A stretch of DNA of 64,000 nt from Pelagimonas sp050633425 (lineage in GTDB: Bacteria; Pseudomonadota; Alphaproteobacteria; Rhodobacterales; Rhodobacteraceae): positions 371,963-435,962 of the forward strand of contig NZ_JBOEGM010000020.1 of assembly GCF_050633425.1 (NCBI RefSeq). Direction: 5' to 3'. Made by a program: the position numbers and the translations under genes. The notes below the pieces were generated by a model. That model was not told where the DNA came from, did no database searches, and was given only the letters and a program-made list of their open reading frames with translations. Positions 35,576-44,594 of this stretch are shown piece after piece; within the stretch, counting starts at the first letter, position 1, and every line of letters begins with the position of its first letter.

Positions 35576-37255
35576 TTACTCGTCGCCGCTCTTCAGGGCC
35601 GCGCCCAGGATGTCGCCCAAGGACGCACCGGAGTCGGAGGAACCATACTGTTCCACGGCTTCTTTTTCTTCTGCGATTTCGCGTGCTTTGATCGACAGGC
35701 CAAGACGACGTGTCTTGGAGTCGATGTTGGTAACGCGAACGTCGATTTTGTCGCCGACATTGAAGCGCTCTGGGCGCTGCTCTGCACGGTCACGCGACAG
35801 GTCGGAGCGGCGGATGAAGGATTTCATGCCTTCGTATTCCACTTCGACGCCACCATCTTCGATGGCTGTCACTTCGACGGTTACGATCGAGCCGCGCTTC
35901 ACGCCGCCAACCGCATCTGCGAACTTGTCGCCGCCCAAGGCTTTGATCGAAAGCGAGATACGCTCTTTTTCGATGTCCACTTCGGAGACAACCGCCTGAA
36001 CGACGTCGTTCTTGTGGTAGCTCTGGATGGCTTCTTCGCCGCGCTCGTCCCAGGACAGGTCGGAGAGGTGAACCATGCCGTCGATGTCGCCTTCGAGGCC
36101 AATGAACAGACCGAATTCGGTGATGTTCTTGACTTCGCCCTCAACCTGAGTGCCCTCAGGATAGGTTTCTGCGAACTGCTCCCATGGGTTGCGCTGAGTC
36201 TGCTTGAGACCAAGGGAAACGCGGCGCTTGGAGCCGTCGATTTCCAGAACCATGACGTCGACTTCTTGCGAGGTGGAGACGATCTTGCCGGGGTGTACGT
36301 TCTTTTTGGTCCAAGACATTTCGGACACGTGAACGAGACCTTCAACACCAGGCTCCAGCTCAACAAATGCACCGTAATCGGTGATGTTGGTGACGCGGCC
36401 TTTGTGGACCGACGACAGTGGGTACTTGGCGCCAACGAGATCCCATGGATCTTCCTGCAGCTGTTTCATGCCGAGGGAGATACGGTGGGTGTCTTTGTTG
36501 ATCTTGATCACCTGAACCTTGACGGTTTCGCCAATTGTCAGGATTTCAGATGGGTGGTTCACACGGCGCCATGCCATGTCGGTGACGTGCAACAAGCCGT
36601 CAACACCGCCGAGGTCAACAAACGCACCGTATTCGGTGATGTTTTTGACAACGCCGTCAACAGAATCGCCCTCTTGCAGCTTGCCGATAACTTCGGCGCG
36701 CTGTTCGGCACGGGATTCTTCGAGGATCGCGCGGCGCGATACAACGATGTTACCACGGCGACGGTCCATTTTCAGGATCTGGAACGGCTGCTTGAGACCC
36801 ATCAACGGGCCAGCGTCACGCACGGGGCGTACGTCAACTTGCGAACCGGGCAGGAAGGCAACGGCACCGCCGAGGTCGACAGTGAAGCCACCTTTGACGC
36901 GGCCAAAGATTGCGCCTTCGACACGTGCATCGTCTGCATACGCTTTTTCGAGGCGATCCCATGCTTCTTCACGGCGCGCCATCTCACGGGAGATAACAGC
37001 TTCGCCACGGGCGTTTTCAGCGGCGCGGAGGTAAACCTCAACTTCGTCGCCAACATTCACGCTCGGTGCTTCCCCGGGTTCTGCGAATTCTTTAAGTTCA
37101 ACGCGGCCTTCCATTTTGTAGCCTACGTCGATAATGGCTTGGCCCGCTTCAATTGCGATTACCTTGCCTTTGACAACCGAACCTTCGTCCGGTGTGTCCA
37201 TCTCGAGGCTCTCGTTCAAGAGGGCTTCGAATTCTTCCATTGTTGCATCAGCCAT
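35576..37255 (-). CDS. rpsA: 30S ribosomal protein S1
   Basis: RNA-binding ribosomal protein that brings mRNA to the 30S subunit. 559 residues with six S1 OB-fold repeats; repeats 3-6 each carry the GAFVEL/GLFIGL-type strand followed by GLVHVSEMSW-type sequence. A good AAGGA ribosome-binding site precedes the ATG. It is normally flanked by cmk upstream and ihfB downstream, but here it stands alone, 3.9 kb from cmk and 6.8 kb from ihfB. Confidence 0.98.
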   Translation of the reverse strand: MADATMEEFEALLNESLEMDTPDEGSVVKGKVIAIEAGQAIIDVGYKMEGRVELKEFAEPGEAPSVNVGDEVEVYLRAAENARGEAVISREMARREEAWDRLEKAYADDARVEGAIFGRVKGGFTVDLGGAVAFLPGSQVDVRPVRDAGPLMGLKQPFQILKMDRRRGNIVVSRRAILEESRAEQRAEVIGKLQEGDSVDGVVKNITEYGAFVDLGGVDGLLHVTDMAWRRVNHPSEILTIGETVKVQVIKINKDTHRISLGMKQLQEDPWDLVGAKYPLSSVHKGRVTNITDYGAFVELEPGVEGLVHVSEMSWTKKNVHPGKIVSTSQEVDVMVLEIDGSKRRVSLGLKQTQRNPWEQFAETYPEGTQVEGEVKNITEFGLFIGLEGDIDGMVHLSDLSWDERGEEAIQSYHKNDVVQAVVSEVDIEKERISLSIKALGGDKFADAVGGVKRGSIVTVEVTAIEDGGVEVEYEGMKSFIRRSDLSRDRAEQRPERFNVGDKIDVRVTNIDSKTRRLGLSIKAREIAEEKEAVEQYGSSDSGASLGDILGAALKSGDE

Positions 37256-37486
37256 GTGGCGTCAAATCCTTTACATTGGTTTATTCGGGCCGCGCGGTTG
37301 TCTCCACGGGTCTTGGTTTCGTTGCATCCGACGGCGTTTTTGGCAGGGTGCAGGCATGGTGACACAACACAAACAAGAAGGGCCGGAGGCAATCCCCAGG
37401 CCCTGCTCACCATAACTGCGACTCTTAACGGTCGTCAGATAGCGCGCGTATTACAGGGAAACCGGCCCATGGGCAAGCCCGCGGTT

Positions 37487-38845
37487 CTAATTCGCGTCGA
37501 TCTGGTGGATCGCATCGAGCATGGCCTGGTGGCGGGGGATGTAGGAAGAACAAAAAGTCCCACAGTGTACATAAAACTCTTCATCTGCGATTTTGGAATC
37601 ATGTTCCGCAAGTCTCTCAATAATTCGGTGCAACTCTCTACAGGATTGGTTCATAATTTGCCTCGGGTTTGCCGTTCCACCGCCATCCGAACGCATCATC
37701 ATCGCACCACTGACAATCAAATCGCCAAAATGTGGAGATAATTCAGCTCTGGGCAAAGCTGTAACTGCAAAGTTCGGGTTCAAACCTTGATCACAAAACG
37801 CCAACCAAACCATCAGCGCGCAGTCAATCGGCTCGTCCTTGTAACAGAGCAAGGCCATCTTGATCCTAAGGAGGACGCGCTTCAATTGTCGCGGGGACAA
37901 ACCGCTCATGGGAGCCAACTCACCCGCTAGCCGGGCAGCCTTTGCCACTGCAAATTCCTCATGATCACCAAACGGGATCGCGAGAGGCAGGTCCATAGCC
38001 AGATGTTCAACCGCCGTCGATAGCGCCGCATCCGTCATCGGCAGGGCCAATCGCATATCGACAAATTTGTCTAGATAGCGCTCGCCTTTCTCCATCTTGC
38101 CAAATCGGTGTTCTGCGATCCGTTCCAGATAATCGGCGTTGACCATCAGGACAAAGACAAAACCCGGTTCGTCAAAGACAAGTTTCATCGCTTCGAGCAG
38201 GGCCAAGGCATAGTCCGGGTGGCAGCGGTCCAGCTCATCTATCAGGATGATGACGCGGCCACCCTGCTCTTTTCCGGTCAGGGCCTGACGCAAAACCTCT
38301 AGCTGTTTGGGGATACCTTCACGTGCCTTTTCTGTTGCTAACTGCTTGACGATGACTGCGCCTGCAGCTTTGGTGAAGGCGTCTCCGCCCTTTTCTATGG
38401 CATCTTCGAAGGCGTCCCAGCCTTCGACCTCAGCCAACAACGCCTGCTGACCTTCGCCGATCAATTCGTCGGCCCCTTCACGCAGTACAAACCGCGCACC
38501 TGCCCGCACGCCCATGCGTCCATATTTCGTGAGTGCAAGCAAAGCTTTCTGCGCCTTGGTTTCTTCCTTTTTAAGCTGCGCGGCCAATGCGCCGACAAAC
38601 GTTACCACCGGATCGCCGGAGTGATCCGATTTTTGCGCGTCCAACTCGATGACCACTTCTCCGGCATTGCGCAGCTCTTGTGCCCAGCCCTCTCGGAAAA
38701 AGGTTTTGCCGCGCCCAAACCCCGCTTCGATCGAGACAACCTGCCCCTCATCGAATGAGGTGACCAAGTTGGAGAACGTCTTGCTGATCCCGCGAAAATC
38801 CAGCAGATCCTGTTTCCAAGGATCTGCAACACTTTGATCTTTCAT
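37487..38845 (-). CDS. KAP-family P-loop NTPase
   Basis: 452-residue STAND-like NTPase. Walker A is GFGRGKT (42-48); Walker B, RVIILIDELDRCHPDY (from about 197), carries the KAP-type Asp-Glu-Leu-Asp-Arg; FVLMVNADYLERI follows as sensor region. A basic or hydrophobic stretch between the two motifs (about 105-165) is where KAP proteins often place membrane helices, but no clear TM pair is present. Start at 38845: MKDQSVADPW with the P-loop soon after; the upstream frame is non-coding. KAP NTPases are found in phage-defence loci, so a defence role is plausible, not shown. It lies in an island between rpsA and cmk. Confidence 0.88.
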   Translation of the reverse strand: MKDQSVADPWKQDLLDFRGISKTFSNLVTSFDEGQVVSIEAGFGRGKTFFREGWAQELRNAGEVVIELDAQKSDHSGDPVVTFVGALAAQLKKEETKAQKALLALTKYGRMGVRAGARFVLREGADELIGEGQQALLAEVEGWDAFEDAIEKGGDAFTKAAGAVIVKQLATEKAREGIPKQLEVLRQALTGKEQGGRVIILIDELDRCHPDYALALLEAMKLVFDEPGFVFVLMVNADYLERIAEHRFGKMEKGERYLDKFVDMRLALPMTDAALSTAVEHLAMDLPLAIPFGDHEEFAVAKAARLAGELAPMSGLSPRQLKRVLLRIKMALLCYKDEPIDCALMVWLAFCDQGLNPNFAVTALPRAELSPHFGDLIVSGAMMMRSDGGGTANPRQIMNQSCRELHRIIERLAEHDSKIADEEFYVHCGTFCSSYIPRHQAMLDAIHQIDAN

Positions 38846-38950
38846 AATGCCCCCACTCACCGATCTACAATACGCACCCAAACACAACCATAGAGTTTTC
38901 AGAAAGACACTCAATTGCCCTTGGGTGTACATCTGATCGGCCTGCCCCTT

Positions 38951-39001
38951 ATGACGAGCAAAAGGACATGACGAGCAAAAGGACATGACGAGCAAAAGGA
39001 C
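38951..39001. repeat. 17-bp tandem repeat, three exact copies, carrying start codons
   Basis: ATGACGAGCAAAAGGAC is repeated three times with no differences. The third copy contains the start codon of the acetyltransferase gene. Each earlier copy encodes MTSKRT and ends in a TGA that overlaps the ATG of the next copy. Confidence 0.95.
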
Positions 39002-39437
39002 AAGCGCTTTGACTGAATTAACCATCGGACCCGTTGCATTGGACACTGTTCTGGATATCCGCCACGCCGTGCTCTGGCCGGATAAACCGCGTGATTTTGT
39101 CAGCGTCACAGGGGATGAAATGGCCTTGCATTTGGGGGCTGAATTGAGGGGGCGGGTTGTGTGTGTCGTGTCGCTTTATGACACCGACACCGGCGCGCGG
39201 ATGCGCAAATTTGCGACCTTGCCGACGTTTCAGGGGCGCGGGATTGGCGCTCAGGTTTTGACCGAGGTGCTTGTCCGCACGGCTCAGACGCATCGCCGCA
39301 TCTGGATGAGCGCGCGTCTGGACGCCCTGACATTGTATAGGCGGTTCGGTTTTGTTGAATTTGGCACCCCGTTCGAGAGATCAGGACAAAGCTATTGCTA
39401 TCTCGAACGTCCCCTGCCCCTTGCTTTGGAAGGCTGA
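38985..39437 (+). CDS. GNAT-family N-acetyltransferase
   Basis: 150 residues with the GNAT fold. Motif A is FATLPTFQGRGIGAQVL, where the QGRGIG loop binds the acetyl-CoA pyrophosphate, and the end LTLYRRFGFVEFGTPF is the usual C-terminal strand. The substrate is unknown. The start lies in the last copy of a 17-bp triplicate, so two coupled MTSKRT mini-frames precede it. It is divergent from the KAP gene. Confidence 0.88.
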   Translation: MTSKRTSALTELTIGPVALDTVLDIRHAVLWPDKPRDFVSVTGDEMALHLGAELRGRVVCVVSLYDTDTGARMRKFATLPTFQGRGIGAQVLTEVLVRTAQTHRRIWMSARLDALTLYRRFGFVEFGTPFERSGQSYCYLERPLPLALEG

Positions 39438-39478
39438 GACCGCTTAGGGTGACAAACCGTTGTAAAAAGGAAACTATA

Positions 39479-39841
39479 ATGAAGTTTGTTGCCCCATTGA
39501 TCGCTGCGGCATTCGCCCTTGGCGCCTGCCAAAGCACGACAGATGCGCCTATGGAAAAGGCCCCCACATCCATGATTGCCCCCCTAATCGGGAAAACACT
39601 TGTCGCAGAAACGGGCGCAACCTTTGTCTACAATGCCGACGGCACCGTTTCCGGCGAAATGAGAAACCTTCCGGTTGCTGGCGTCTATACGATCAACGCC
39701 AAAGACACCTGCACGGTCTTTTCGGCCCCCGACCAGCTGAAGGGCCAAGAATTCTGCAGCAAACCAGAGATCAATGGCAATACGGTTGTCTTCCACCGTC
39801 GCGATGGCAGCACATCTCCAAAATACGAAATCAAAGGCTAA
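39479..39841 (+). CDS. lipoprotein, about 120 residues
   Basis: Lipoprotein signal MKFVAPLIAAAFALGAC with Cys17 as the lipidation site; the mature part has a pair of cysteines (DTCTVF, EFCSK) and beta-strand character. No family recognised. An AAAAAGGAAA ribosome-binding site is present. A terminator follows. It follows the GNAT gene by 41 bases and may share its transcript. Confidence 0.8.
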   Translation: MKFVAPLIAAAFALGACQSTTDAPMEKAPTSMIAPLIGKTLVAETGATFVYNADGTVSGEMRNLPVAGVYTINAKDTCTVFSAPDQLKGQEFCSKPEINGNTVVFHRRDGSTSPKYEIKG

Positions 39842-39881
39842 TTAGGCCGAGATTTTCTATCTTAGATTTGATGTATTAAAT

Positions 39882-39917
39882 AGGTCAGGCCACGTTTTGC
39901 GGTCTGACCTTGTTTTT
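39882..39917 (+). terminator. terminator after the lipoprotein gene
   Basis: 10-bp stem AGGTCAGGCC / GGTCTGACCT with one G-U pair and a 9-base loop, followed by TGTTTTTG. Confidence 0.8.
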
Positions 39918-39994
39918 GAGCCCAGCGTTTTCAGGTGTATTGGTATTTGGGCCTATTGCTTTTGGGCGTTTTGATATTTTGCCCTTGGCGCGGG

Positions 39995-40630
39995 TTAGGC
40001 GATCTCTTTGATGAAATCGGCGCGCGGTTTGCGGACTTTCTTCATGTTGACCAACCAATCCGCATCCTCTTGGCGATAGCCAAGCGGCAAGAGCGTGGTC
40101 GAGCGCAGCCCCATGTCGCGAAGGCCGAGAATTTCGTCAACCTTGTCAGGGTCAAAGCCTTCCATCGGGGTGCTATCAACCTCGAGTTCGGCGGCGGCAG
40201 CAAGGGCAAATCCAAGCGCGATATAGGCCTGACGGGCGGCGTGGCTGTGGTTCATCTCTTCTGTGCGCGGCAGGTAGGTGTTTTTGAGATTGTCATAATA
40301 GCCGGTCAGCATATCGCTTTTGCCGCGCTCGTCTTCCATTTGGCTCAACACCGCATCAATGCGGTCGGCCGAATAATTATCCCACGCGGCAAAAACCAAC
40401 AGGTGTGAGCCTTCGGTGACTTGGGCCTGATCCCAGGCAGCTTTGCGGATTTCGGCGCGGATTTCGGGGTTTGTGATGACAAACACTTCGAAAGGCTGGA
40501 TGCCCGAAGAGGTCGGCGCAAGGCGGATCGCCTCAAGGATTTGGTCCAGCTTGTCCTGAGGAACCGATTTGGACGGATCCATCTTTTTGGTTGCGTAGCG
40601 CCAGTTCAGTTTGTCGAGCAGGGAGGTCAT
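39995..40630 (-). CDS. NAD(P)H-dependent nitroreductase (NfsB-like)
   Basis: FMN-dependent flavoprotein of 211 residues. It starts MTSLLDKLNWRYATKKMDPS, has APTSSGIQPFEVFVITNPEIR (FMN-contact loop) and ends ADWLVNMKKVRKPRADF, as in the NfsB/NAD(P)H oxidoreductase family. It reduces quinones or nitro compounds in general. The ATG at 40630 has an AAGGA ribosome-binding site; the longer frame is rejected. Divergent from an HxlR regulator that probably controls it. Confidence 0.9.
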   Translation of the reverse strand: MTSLLDKLNWRYATKKMDPSKSVPQDKLDQILEAIRLAPTSSGIQPFEVFVITNPEIRAEIRKAAWDQAQVTEGSHLLVFAAWDNYSADRIDAVLSQMEDERGKSDMLTGYYDNLKNTYLPRTEEMNHSHAARQAYIALGFALAAAAELEVDSTPMEGFDPDKVDEILGLRDMGLRSTTLLPLGYRQEDADWLVNMKKVRKPRADFIKEIA

Positions 40631-40652
40631 TTTTGGTGTATCCTTGGAGGGT

Positions 40653-40729
40653 GGTATCAATTTGTAACTGGCTATATAAGAGGTACTAAGCACCCCGCAA
40701 GAAGGCACATTTTTGTGCCCCGGTATCAA
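40653..40729. promoter_or_regulatory. shared operator region of the nitroreductase and HxlR genes
   Basis: Direct repeat GGTATCAA at 40653-40660 and 40722-40729, and an inverted repeat GGCACA / TGTGCC at 40704-40719, lie between the divergent genes. They are candidate HxlR-binding sites. No direct proof. Confidence 0.5.
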
Positions 40730-40743
40730 ACAGGGAACCACCC

Positions 40744-41124
40744 ATGGCAGAGAAAGCCAAATGCCCGCAATGCCAGCGGATTAACGACGTTTTATCCCGT
40801 GTCGGCGATCGCTGGAGCGTGCTGATCGTTATATCTCTGACGGAATATGGCGTGTTGCGGTTCAACGAATTGAAACGCCATTTGGGGATTTCACAACGGA
40901 TGCTGAGCCTGACCCTGCGCGAATTGGAGCGCGATGGATTGGTCAGCCGCACCTATTACCCAACCATCCCGCCCAAGGTGGAATATGCGCTGACCCCATT
41001 GGGGGAATCCTTTCGCGAACCAGTCAAGGCGATGGGCTATTGGGCGATGGACAATCTGGACAATATCGACCAGGCCCGCGCCAAGTTTGACGCCGACGCT
41101 GAGAGCGAGGCCAAGAGCGCCTAG
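40744..41124 (+). CDS. HxlR-family transcriptional regulator
   Basis: Winged-helix regulator of 126 residues: a cysteine pair CPQCQ near the N-terminus, GDRWSVLIVISLTEYGVLRFNEL, then the recognition part GISQRMLSLTLRELERDGLVSR, the HxlR consensus. Such proteins often sense quinones or aldehydes through cysteines. Its divergence from a quinone/nitroreductase-type gene fits that role; Cys7 and Cys10 are candidate sensors (inference). Confidence 0.92.
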   Translation: MAEKAKCPQCQRINDVLSRVGDRWSVLIVISLTEYGVLRFNELKRHLGISQRMLSLTLRELERDGLVSRTYYPTIPPKVEYALTPLGESFREPVKAMGYWAMDNLDNIDQARAKFDADAESEAKSA

Positions 41125-41146
41125 GCCCCTTCCCCCCCCTTGGGCC

Positions 41147-41761
41147 TTAACCCACGCTTTGGCTTTCGGAAATGATCGCAATGGCGGTCTGAACCGCATC
41201 AGCAATATTGAGATCTGAGGTGTCGATCAGAACGGCATCTCTGGCAGGTTTGAGCGGCGCATCGGCGCGGTTCATGTCGCGTTCGTCGCGCTCTTTGACA
41301 TCGGCCAAAACCGTTTCATATTCGGTATCCAACCCGTTGCCCTGCAATTCGGCAAAACGGCGTTGCGCACGCACTTCGGCCGTGGCGGTCACAAACAGTT
41401 TCGCATCAGCCGCCGGGCATATCACCGTGCCAATATCGCGCCCATCCAGAACCGCGCCACCGGCACGCCGGGCAAAGGCCCGCTGAAAATCGACCAAAGC
41501 GGCGCGCACTTCTGGGATGGTAGCAACCTTGGAGGCCGCTTGCGCCACGTCAGGGGTACGCAGGGTACTATCGTCAAGATCGCTGGCCTGGAGCGATTTG
41601 GCGGCTTGGACGGCTGGGATTCCGACGATCACTTTGGCCCCGACCGCACGGTACAACAGGCCGGTGTCGAGATGGGCATAGCCAAAATGCGCCGCCACGG
41701 CCTTGGAAATCGTGCCTTTGCCCGCCGCTGCTGGACCGTCGATTGCAATTGTAAACGCCAT
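41147..41761 (-). CDS. cmk: cytidylate kinase
   Basis: Phosphorylates CMP and dCMP. 204 residues. The P-loop reads IAIDGPAAAGKGTISK, and DGRDIGTVICPAADAKLF is the NMP-binding region. The ATG at 41761 starts right at the first strand. It is downstream of aroA with one membrane-protein gene between; in relatives rpsA follows directly, but here a 3.9 kb island intervenes. Confidence 0.96.
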   Translation of the reverse strand: MAFTIAIDGPAAAGKGTISKAVAAHFGYAHLDTGLLYRAVGAKVIVGIPAVQAAKSLQASDLDDSTLRTPDVAQAASKVATIPEVRAALVDFQRAFARRAGGAVLDGRDIGTVICPAADAKLFVTATAEVRAQRRFAELQGNGLDTEYETVLADVKERDERDMNRADAPLKPARDAVLIDTSDLNIADAVQTAIAIISESQSVG

Positions 41762-41773
41762 GATTGCCCTCAC

Positions 41774-42286
41774 TCACGCCTGTTGGGGTTTGCGCCGCAA
41801 AAGCCATAAAACCCCAAGCAACGCCACAGAAATCAGCACAAGCACCCATTTGGTGATGGTGAATTCCGAGGCCAGATTGACCATATCAGCGTTGACCCCA
41901 TCGGCACCGGCGCGGATTAGCCCGGCCACAAGGGCATTTTCGCACAGATCCATCAGCGCATAGGCGGCGGCCGGCAGGACGAGGATCATCCTCGACCAAG
42001 GGTGCATCCAATGCGCTGCCCCCAATGTCAGGTGGCCCAAAAGCAAGGCAAAGGTGATTGGGAACAGGGTGTCGAGCACCCGCAATTCAACCAGATAAAC
42101 CGCCCGCCCGGTGTCGTCGAGCGCGGTCAAATAGGCTTGGGCATCGGCCAGAGTATAGCCCAGAACCCGCGTATCAAACGCCGCAAGCGACCCGGCATGC
42201 GGGGTCAAGATCGTTGCAGACAGCCAGAGCATGACCCCCATGAGAGCCACGGGTAAAGCGGCCAGAATGGGGGTTGCGCGCATCAT
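41774..42286 (-). CDS. four-helix membrane protein of unknown function
   Basis: 170-residue integral membrane protein with about four hydrophobic segments (near 5-27, 70-90, 98-118, 145-163). Its start overlaps the aroA stop, so it is translationally coupled to aroA and precedes cmk by 12 bases. No family is recognised. Confidence 0.8.
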   Translation of the reverse strand: MMRATPILAALPVALMGVMLWLSATILTPHAGSLAAFDTRVLGYTLADAQAYLTALDDTGRAVYLVELRVLDTLFPITFALLLGHLTLGAAHWMHPWSRMILVLPAAAYALMDLCENALVAGLIRAGADGVNADMVNLASEFTITKWVLVLISVALLGVLWLLRRKPQQA

Positions 42287-43638
42287 GTGGCGCCGGCCTC
42301 GCGCGTGATATTGGCACCAAGGTTGCCCATCAGGCTTTCGAAAATCGGGAAAGACGTGGCGATTGGCCCGCCATCATCCACCGACATCGGTTTTTGCGTG
42401 GCAAAGCCCAAAACCATAAAGGACATGGCGATGCGGTGATCGAGCTGGCTTGCGGCGGTGGACCCGCCCGGCACATTGCCATGGCCCAGCCCGTGCACTG
42501 TCCACCAGTCTTCGCCCTCATCAACCCGGACACCGGCGGCGCGCAGGCCGATGGCCATGGCGTCGATCCGGTCTGATTCCTTAACCCGCAATTCTTTGAC
42601 GCCAGGCATATAGGTTTTGCCCTCGGCAAAGGCGGCAACGACCGACAGGACCGGATATTCATCAATCATGCTGGCGGCGCGATGTGGCGGCACTTCGATG
42701 CCTTTGAGATTGGGCGAGAACCGCGCGCGCAGATCAGCAACAGGTTCGCCCCCCTCTTCGCGTTCATTTTCATAGCTCAGGTCTGCGCCCATCTCACGCA
42801 GGGTGGTAAAGAGCCCCGCCCGTGTCGGGTTGAGGCCGATGTTGGGCACCAGAACGTCAGAGCCTTCGCAAATCAGAGCGGCGCAAACAGGGAAGGCCGC
42901 CGAGCTGGGATCGCGCGGAACAATGATAGTTTGCGGTTTGAATTCAGGCCTGCCTTGCAGGGTGATCACCCGACCTTCGTTGGTTTCCTCGGTCGAAATG
43001 GTGGCCCCGAACCCGGCCAGCATGCGTTCAGAATGATCGCGGGTTGCTTCTTTTTCGACAACAACCGTGTCGCCCGGCGCGTTCAGCCCGGCCAAAAGCA
43101 CCGCGGATTTCACCTGTGCCGAGGGCACCGGCACCTCGTAGCGCACCGGCAGCGGATCGGCCGCCCCGACGATGGTCATCGGAAGGCGTCCGCCTTTGCG
43201 GCCATAGGATTTTGTGCCAAACAGCGCTAAAGGATCGGTGACACGCGCCATGGGACGACCGTTCAGGCTCGCGTCGCCGGTAAAGGTTGCGGTGATCGGC
43301 GATGTCGCCATGGCCCCCATGATCAGGCGCACGCCGGTGCCAGAATTACCACAATCAATGACGTTTTCAGGCTCAGCAAAACCGCCCACCCCAACCCCGT
43401 GAATATGCCAAGTGCCATCGCGCTTTTCGATCTCAGCGCCAAAGGCTCGCATGGCCTTGGCGGTGTCCAGCACGTCCTCGCCCTCGAGCAATCCGGTTAC
43501 CTTGGTCTCGCCCACGGTCATCGCGCCCAGAATCAACGAGCGATGCGAGATCGACTTATCGCCCGGCACATGCGCCTCCCCCTTGAGAGGGCCAGAGGCA
43601 CGTGAGGTCATTGGGATCGGGGCACCGTGGCTGGACAT
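42283..43638 (-). CDS. aroA: 3-phosphoshikimate 1-carboxyvinyltransferase (EPSP synthase)
   Basis: Shikimate-pathway enzyme condensing phosphoenolpyruvate with shikimate 3-phosphate. 451 residues with GDKSISHRSLILGAM, GNSGTGVRLIMG, GDASLNGRPMARV and KESDRIDAM, plus DHRIAMSF near the end. The GDKSISHR form and the overall length are those of class II enzymes; the Gly in GNSGTG is kept, so the class II glyphosate-insensitive Ala is not present at that position. First gene of aroA-membrane protein-cmk. Confidence 0.96.
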   Translation of the reverse strand: MSSHGAPIPMTSRASGPLKGEAHVPGDKSISHRSLILGAMTVGETKVTGLLEGEDVLDTAKAMRAFGAEIEKRDGTWHIHGVGVGGFAEPENVIDCGNSGTGVRLIMGAMATSPITATFTGDASLNGRPMARVTDPLALFGTKSYGRKGGRLPMTIVGAADPLPVRYEVPVPSAQVKSAVLLAGLNAPGDTVVVEKEATRDHSERMLAGFGATISTEETNEGRVITLQGRPEFKPQTIIVPRDPSSAAFPVCAALICEGSDVLVPNIGLNPTRAGLFTTLREMGADLSYENEREEGGEPVADLRARFSPNLKGIEVPPHRAASMIDEYPVLSVVAAFAEGKTYMPGVKELRVKESDRIDAMAIGLRAAGVRVDEGEDWWTVHGLGHGNVPGGSTAASQLDHRIAMSFMVLGFATQKPMSVDDGGPIATSFPIFESLMGNLGANITREAGAT

Positions 43639-43656
43639 AGGTAATAATCTTTCCTG

Positions 43657-43782
43657 TTAGCGGTCGCGGGAGTGATAAAACATGCCCGACGCACTGTCCA
43701 TGCGTTGTAAGTGTTCGCGGCGATGTCTTTGCCACAAAAGATCACGCCGCGCTTTCGGTGTCATCTGACGCCAACATTCCAA
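43657..43782 (-). CDS. possible small basic protein, about 41 residues
   Basis: Short frame between trmB and aroA reading ALLECWRQMTPKARRDLLWQRHRREH. The sequence has protein-like periodicity and many arginines, but the start (TTG 43782 or ATG 43764) and ribosome-binding site are poor. No family. It may be non-coding. Confidence 0.3.
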   Translation of the reverse strand: MECWRQMTPKARRDLLWQRHRREHLQRMDSASGMFYHSRDR

Positions 43783-43814
43783 CAGGGCACCGCGCCCTTG
43801 CCCGATGCCCCAGG

Positions 43815-44528
43815 TTAGCGTTTGCGAAACGTCATATAATGGGGCACGCGGCCTTCGCGCAGGGCTTTTTGCTCGTAACGCGTTGAAATCCAATCGCCCC
43901 AAGGGTCACGCCAATCAGACGGCCCTTCGGCCAGCCATTCGAAGCCAGCCTTGGGCACTTCGATCATGGTTTGGCGCACGTAATCGGGAATATCCGTCGC
44001 GACGCGAAATTCGGCACCCGGTTTCAGCGCGCGCGCCAATGGCTCAAGATATTCGGGGGTCACTGCGCGGCGGCGATGATGGCGCTTTTTCGGCCATGGA
44101 TCGGGGTAGAGCAAAAAGGCCTTGTCGAGCGAGGCCGCAGGCAGCACATCAAAGAGATTGCGCACATCGCCGGGATGGACCTTGAGATTGCTGGCACCCG
44201 AGCTTCGGATTTTGCCAAGCAGCATGGCCACACCGTTGATATAGGGTTCACAGCCAATGATACCGACATCGGGATTTTGCACGGCCTGATGCACCATGTG
44301 TTCGCCGCCGCCAAAACCGATCTCAAGCCAGACTGGCTTGCCATCAAACATAGCCTTGGTATCGATCGGGTTGCGCTCTGGGTTGTCGTCCCAGTCAATG
44401 GGCCCCGGAGACAGAGCTGCTAGGTCTTCGTCAAGATACGCCTCTTGCGATTGCTTGAGGGTCTTGCCTTTGATGCGGCCATAGAAATTGCGCCACGGTG
44501 CGCCGGGATGTTTGTTTGATGTGGTCAT
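43815..44528 (-). CDS. trmB: tRNA (guanine(46)-N7)-methyltransferase
   Basis: SAM-dependent enzyme that methylates G46 in the variable loop of tRNA. 237 residues. WLEIGFGGGEHMVHQAV is motif I, the PDPWPKKRHHRRR segment is the TrmB signature, and EFRVATDIPDYV follows. The ATG at 44528 starts a basic N-terminus (MTTSNKHPGAPWRNFYGR). It is found near metK in Rhodobacterales, as here, but is separated from it by a LysR/DUF1330 pair. Confidence 0.96.
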   Translation of the reverse strand: MTTSNKHPGAPWRNFYGRIKGKTLKQSQEAYLDEDLAALSPGPIDWDDNPERNPIDTKAMFDGKPVWLEIGFGGGEHMVHQAVQNPDVGIIGCEPYINGVAMLLGKIRSSGASNLKVHPGDVRNLFDVLPAASLDKAFLLYPDPWPKKRHHRRRAVTPEYLEPLARALKPGAEFRVATDIPDYVRQTMIEVPKAGFEWLAEGPSDWRDPWGDWISTRYEQKALREGRVPHYMTFRKR

Positions 44529-44594
44529 GGGCGCGCTTTTATCAGAGCGGGCGCGCAAGGCAATCAATCAGATTGAGATGTGGGCCACAGCCCC

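Noticed and set aside
35480..37741. 753-residue plus-strand frame across rpsA
   Set aside because: It is exactly antisense to ribosomal protein S1 and has no known protein features.
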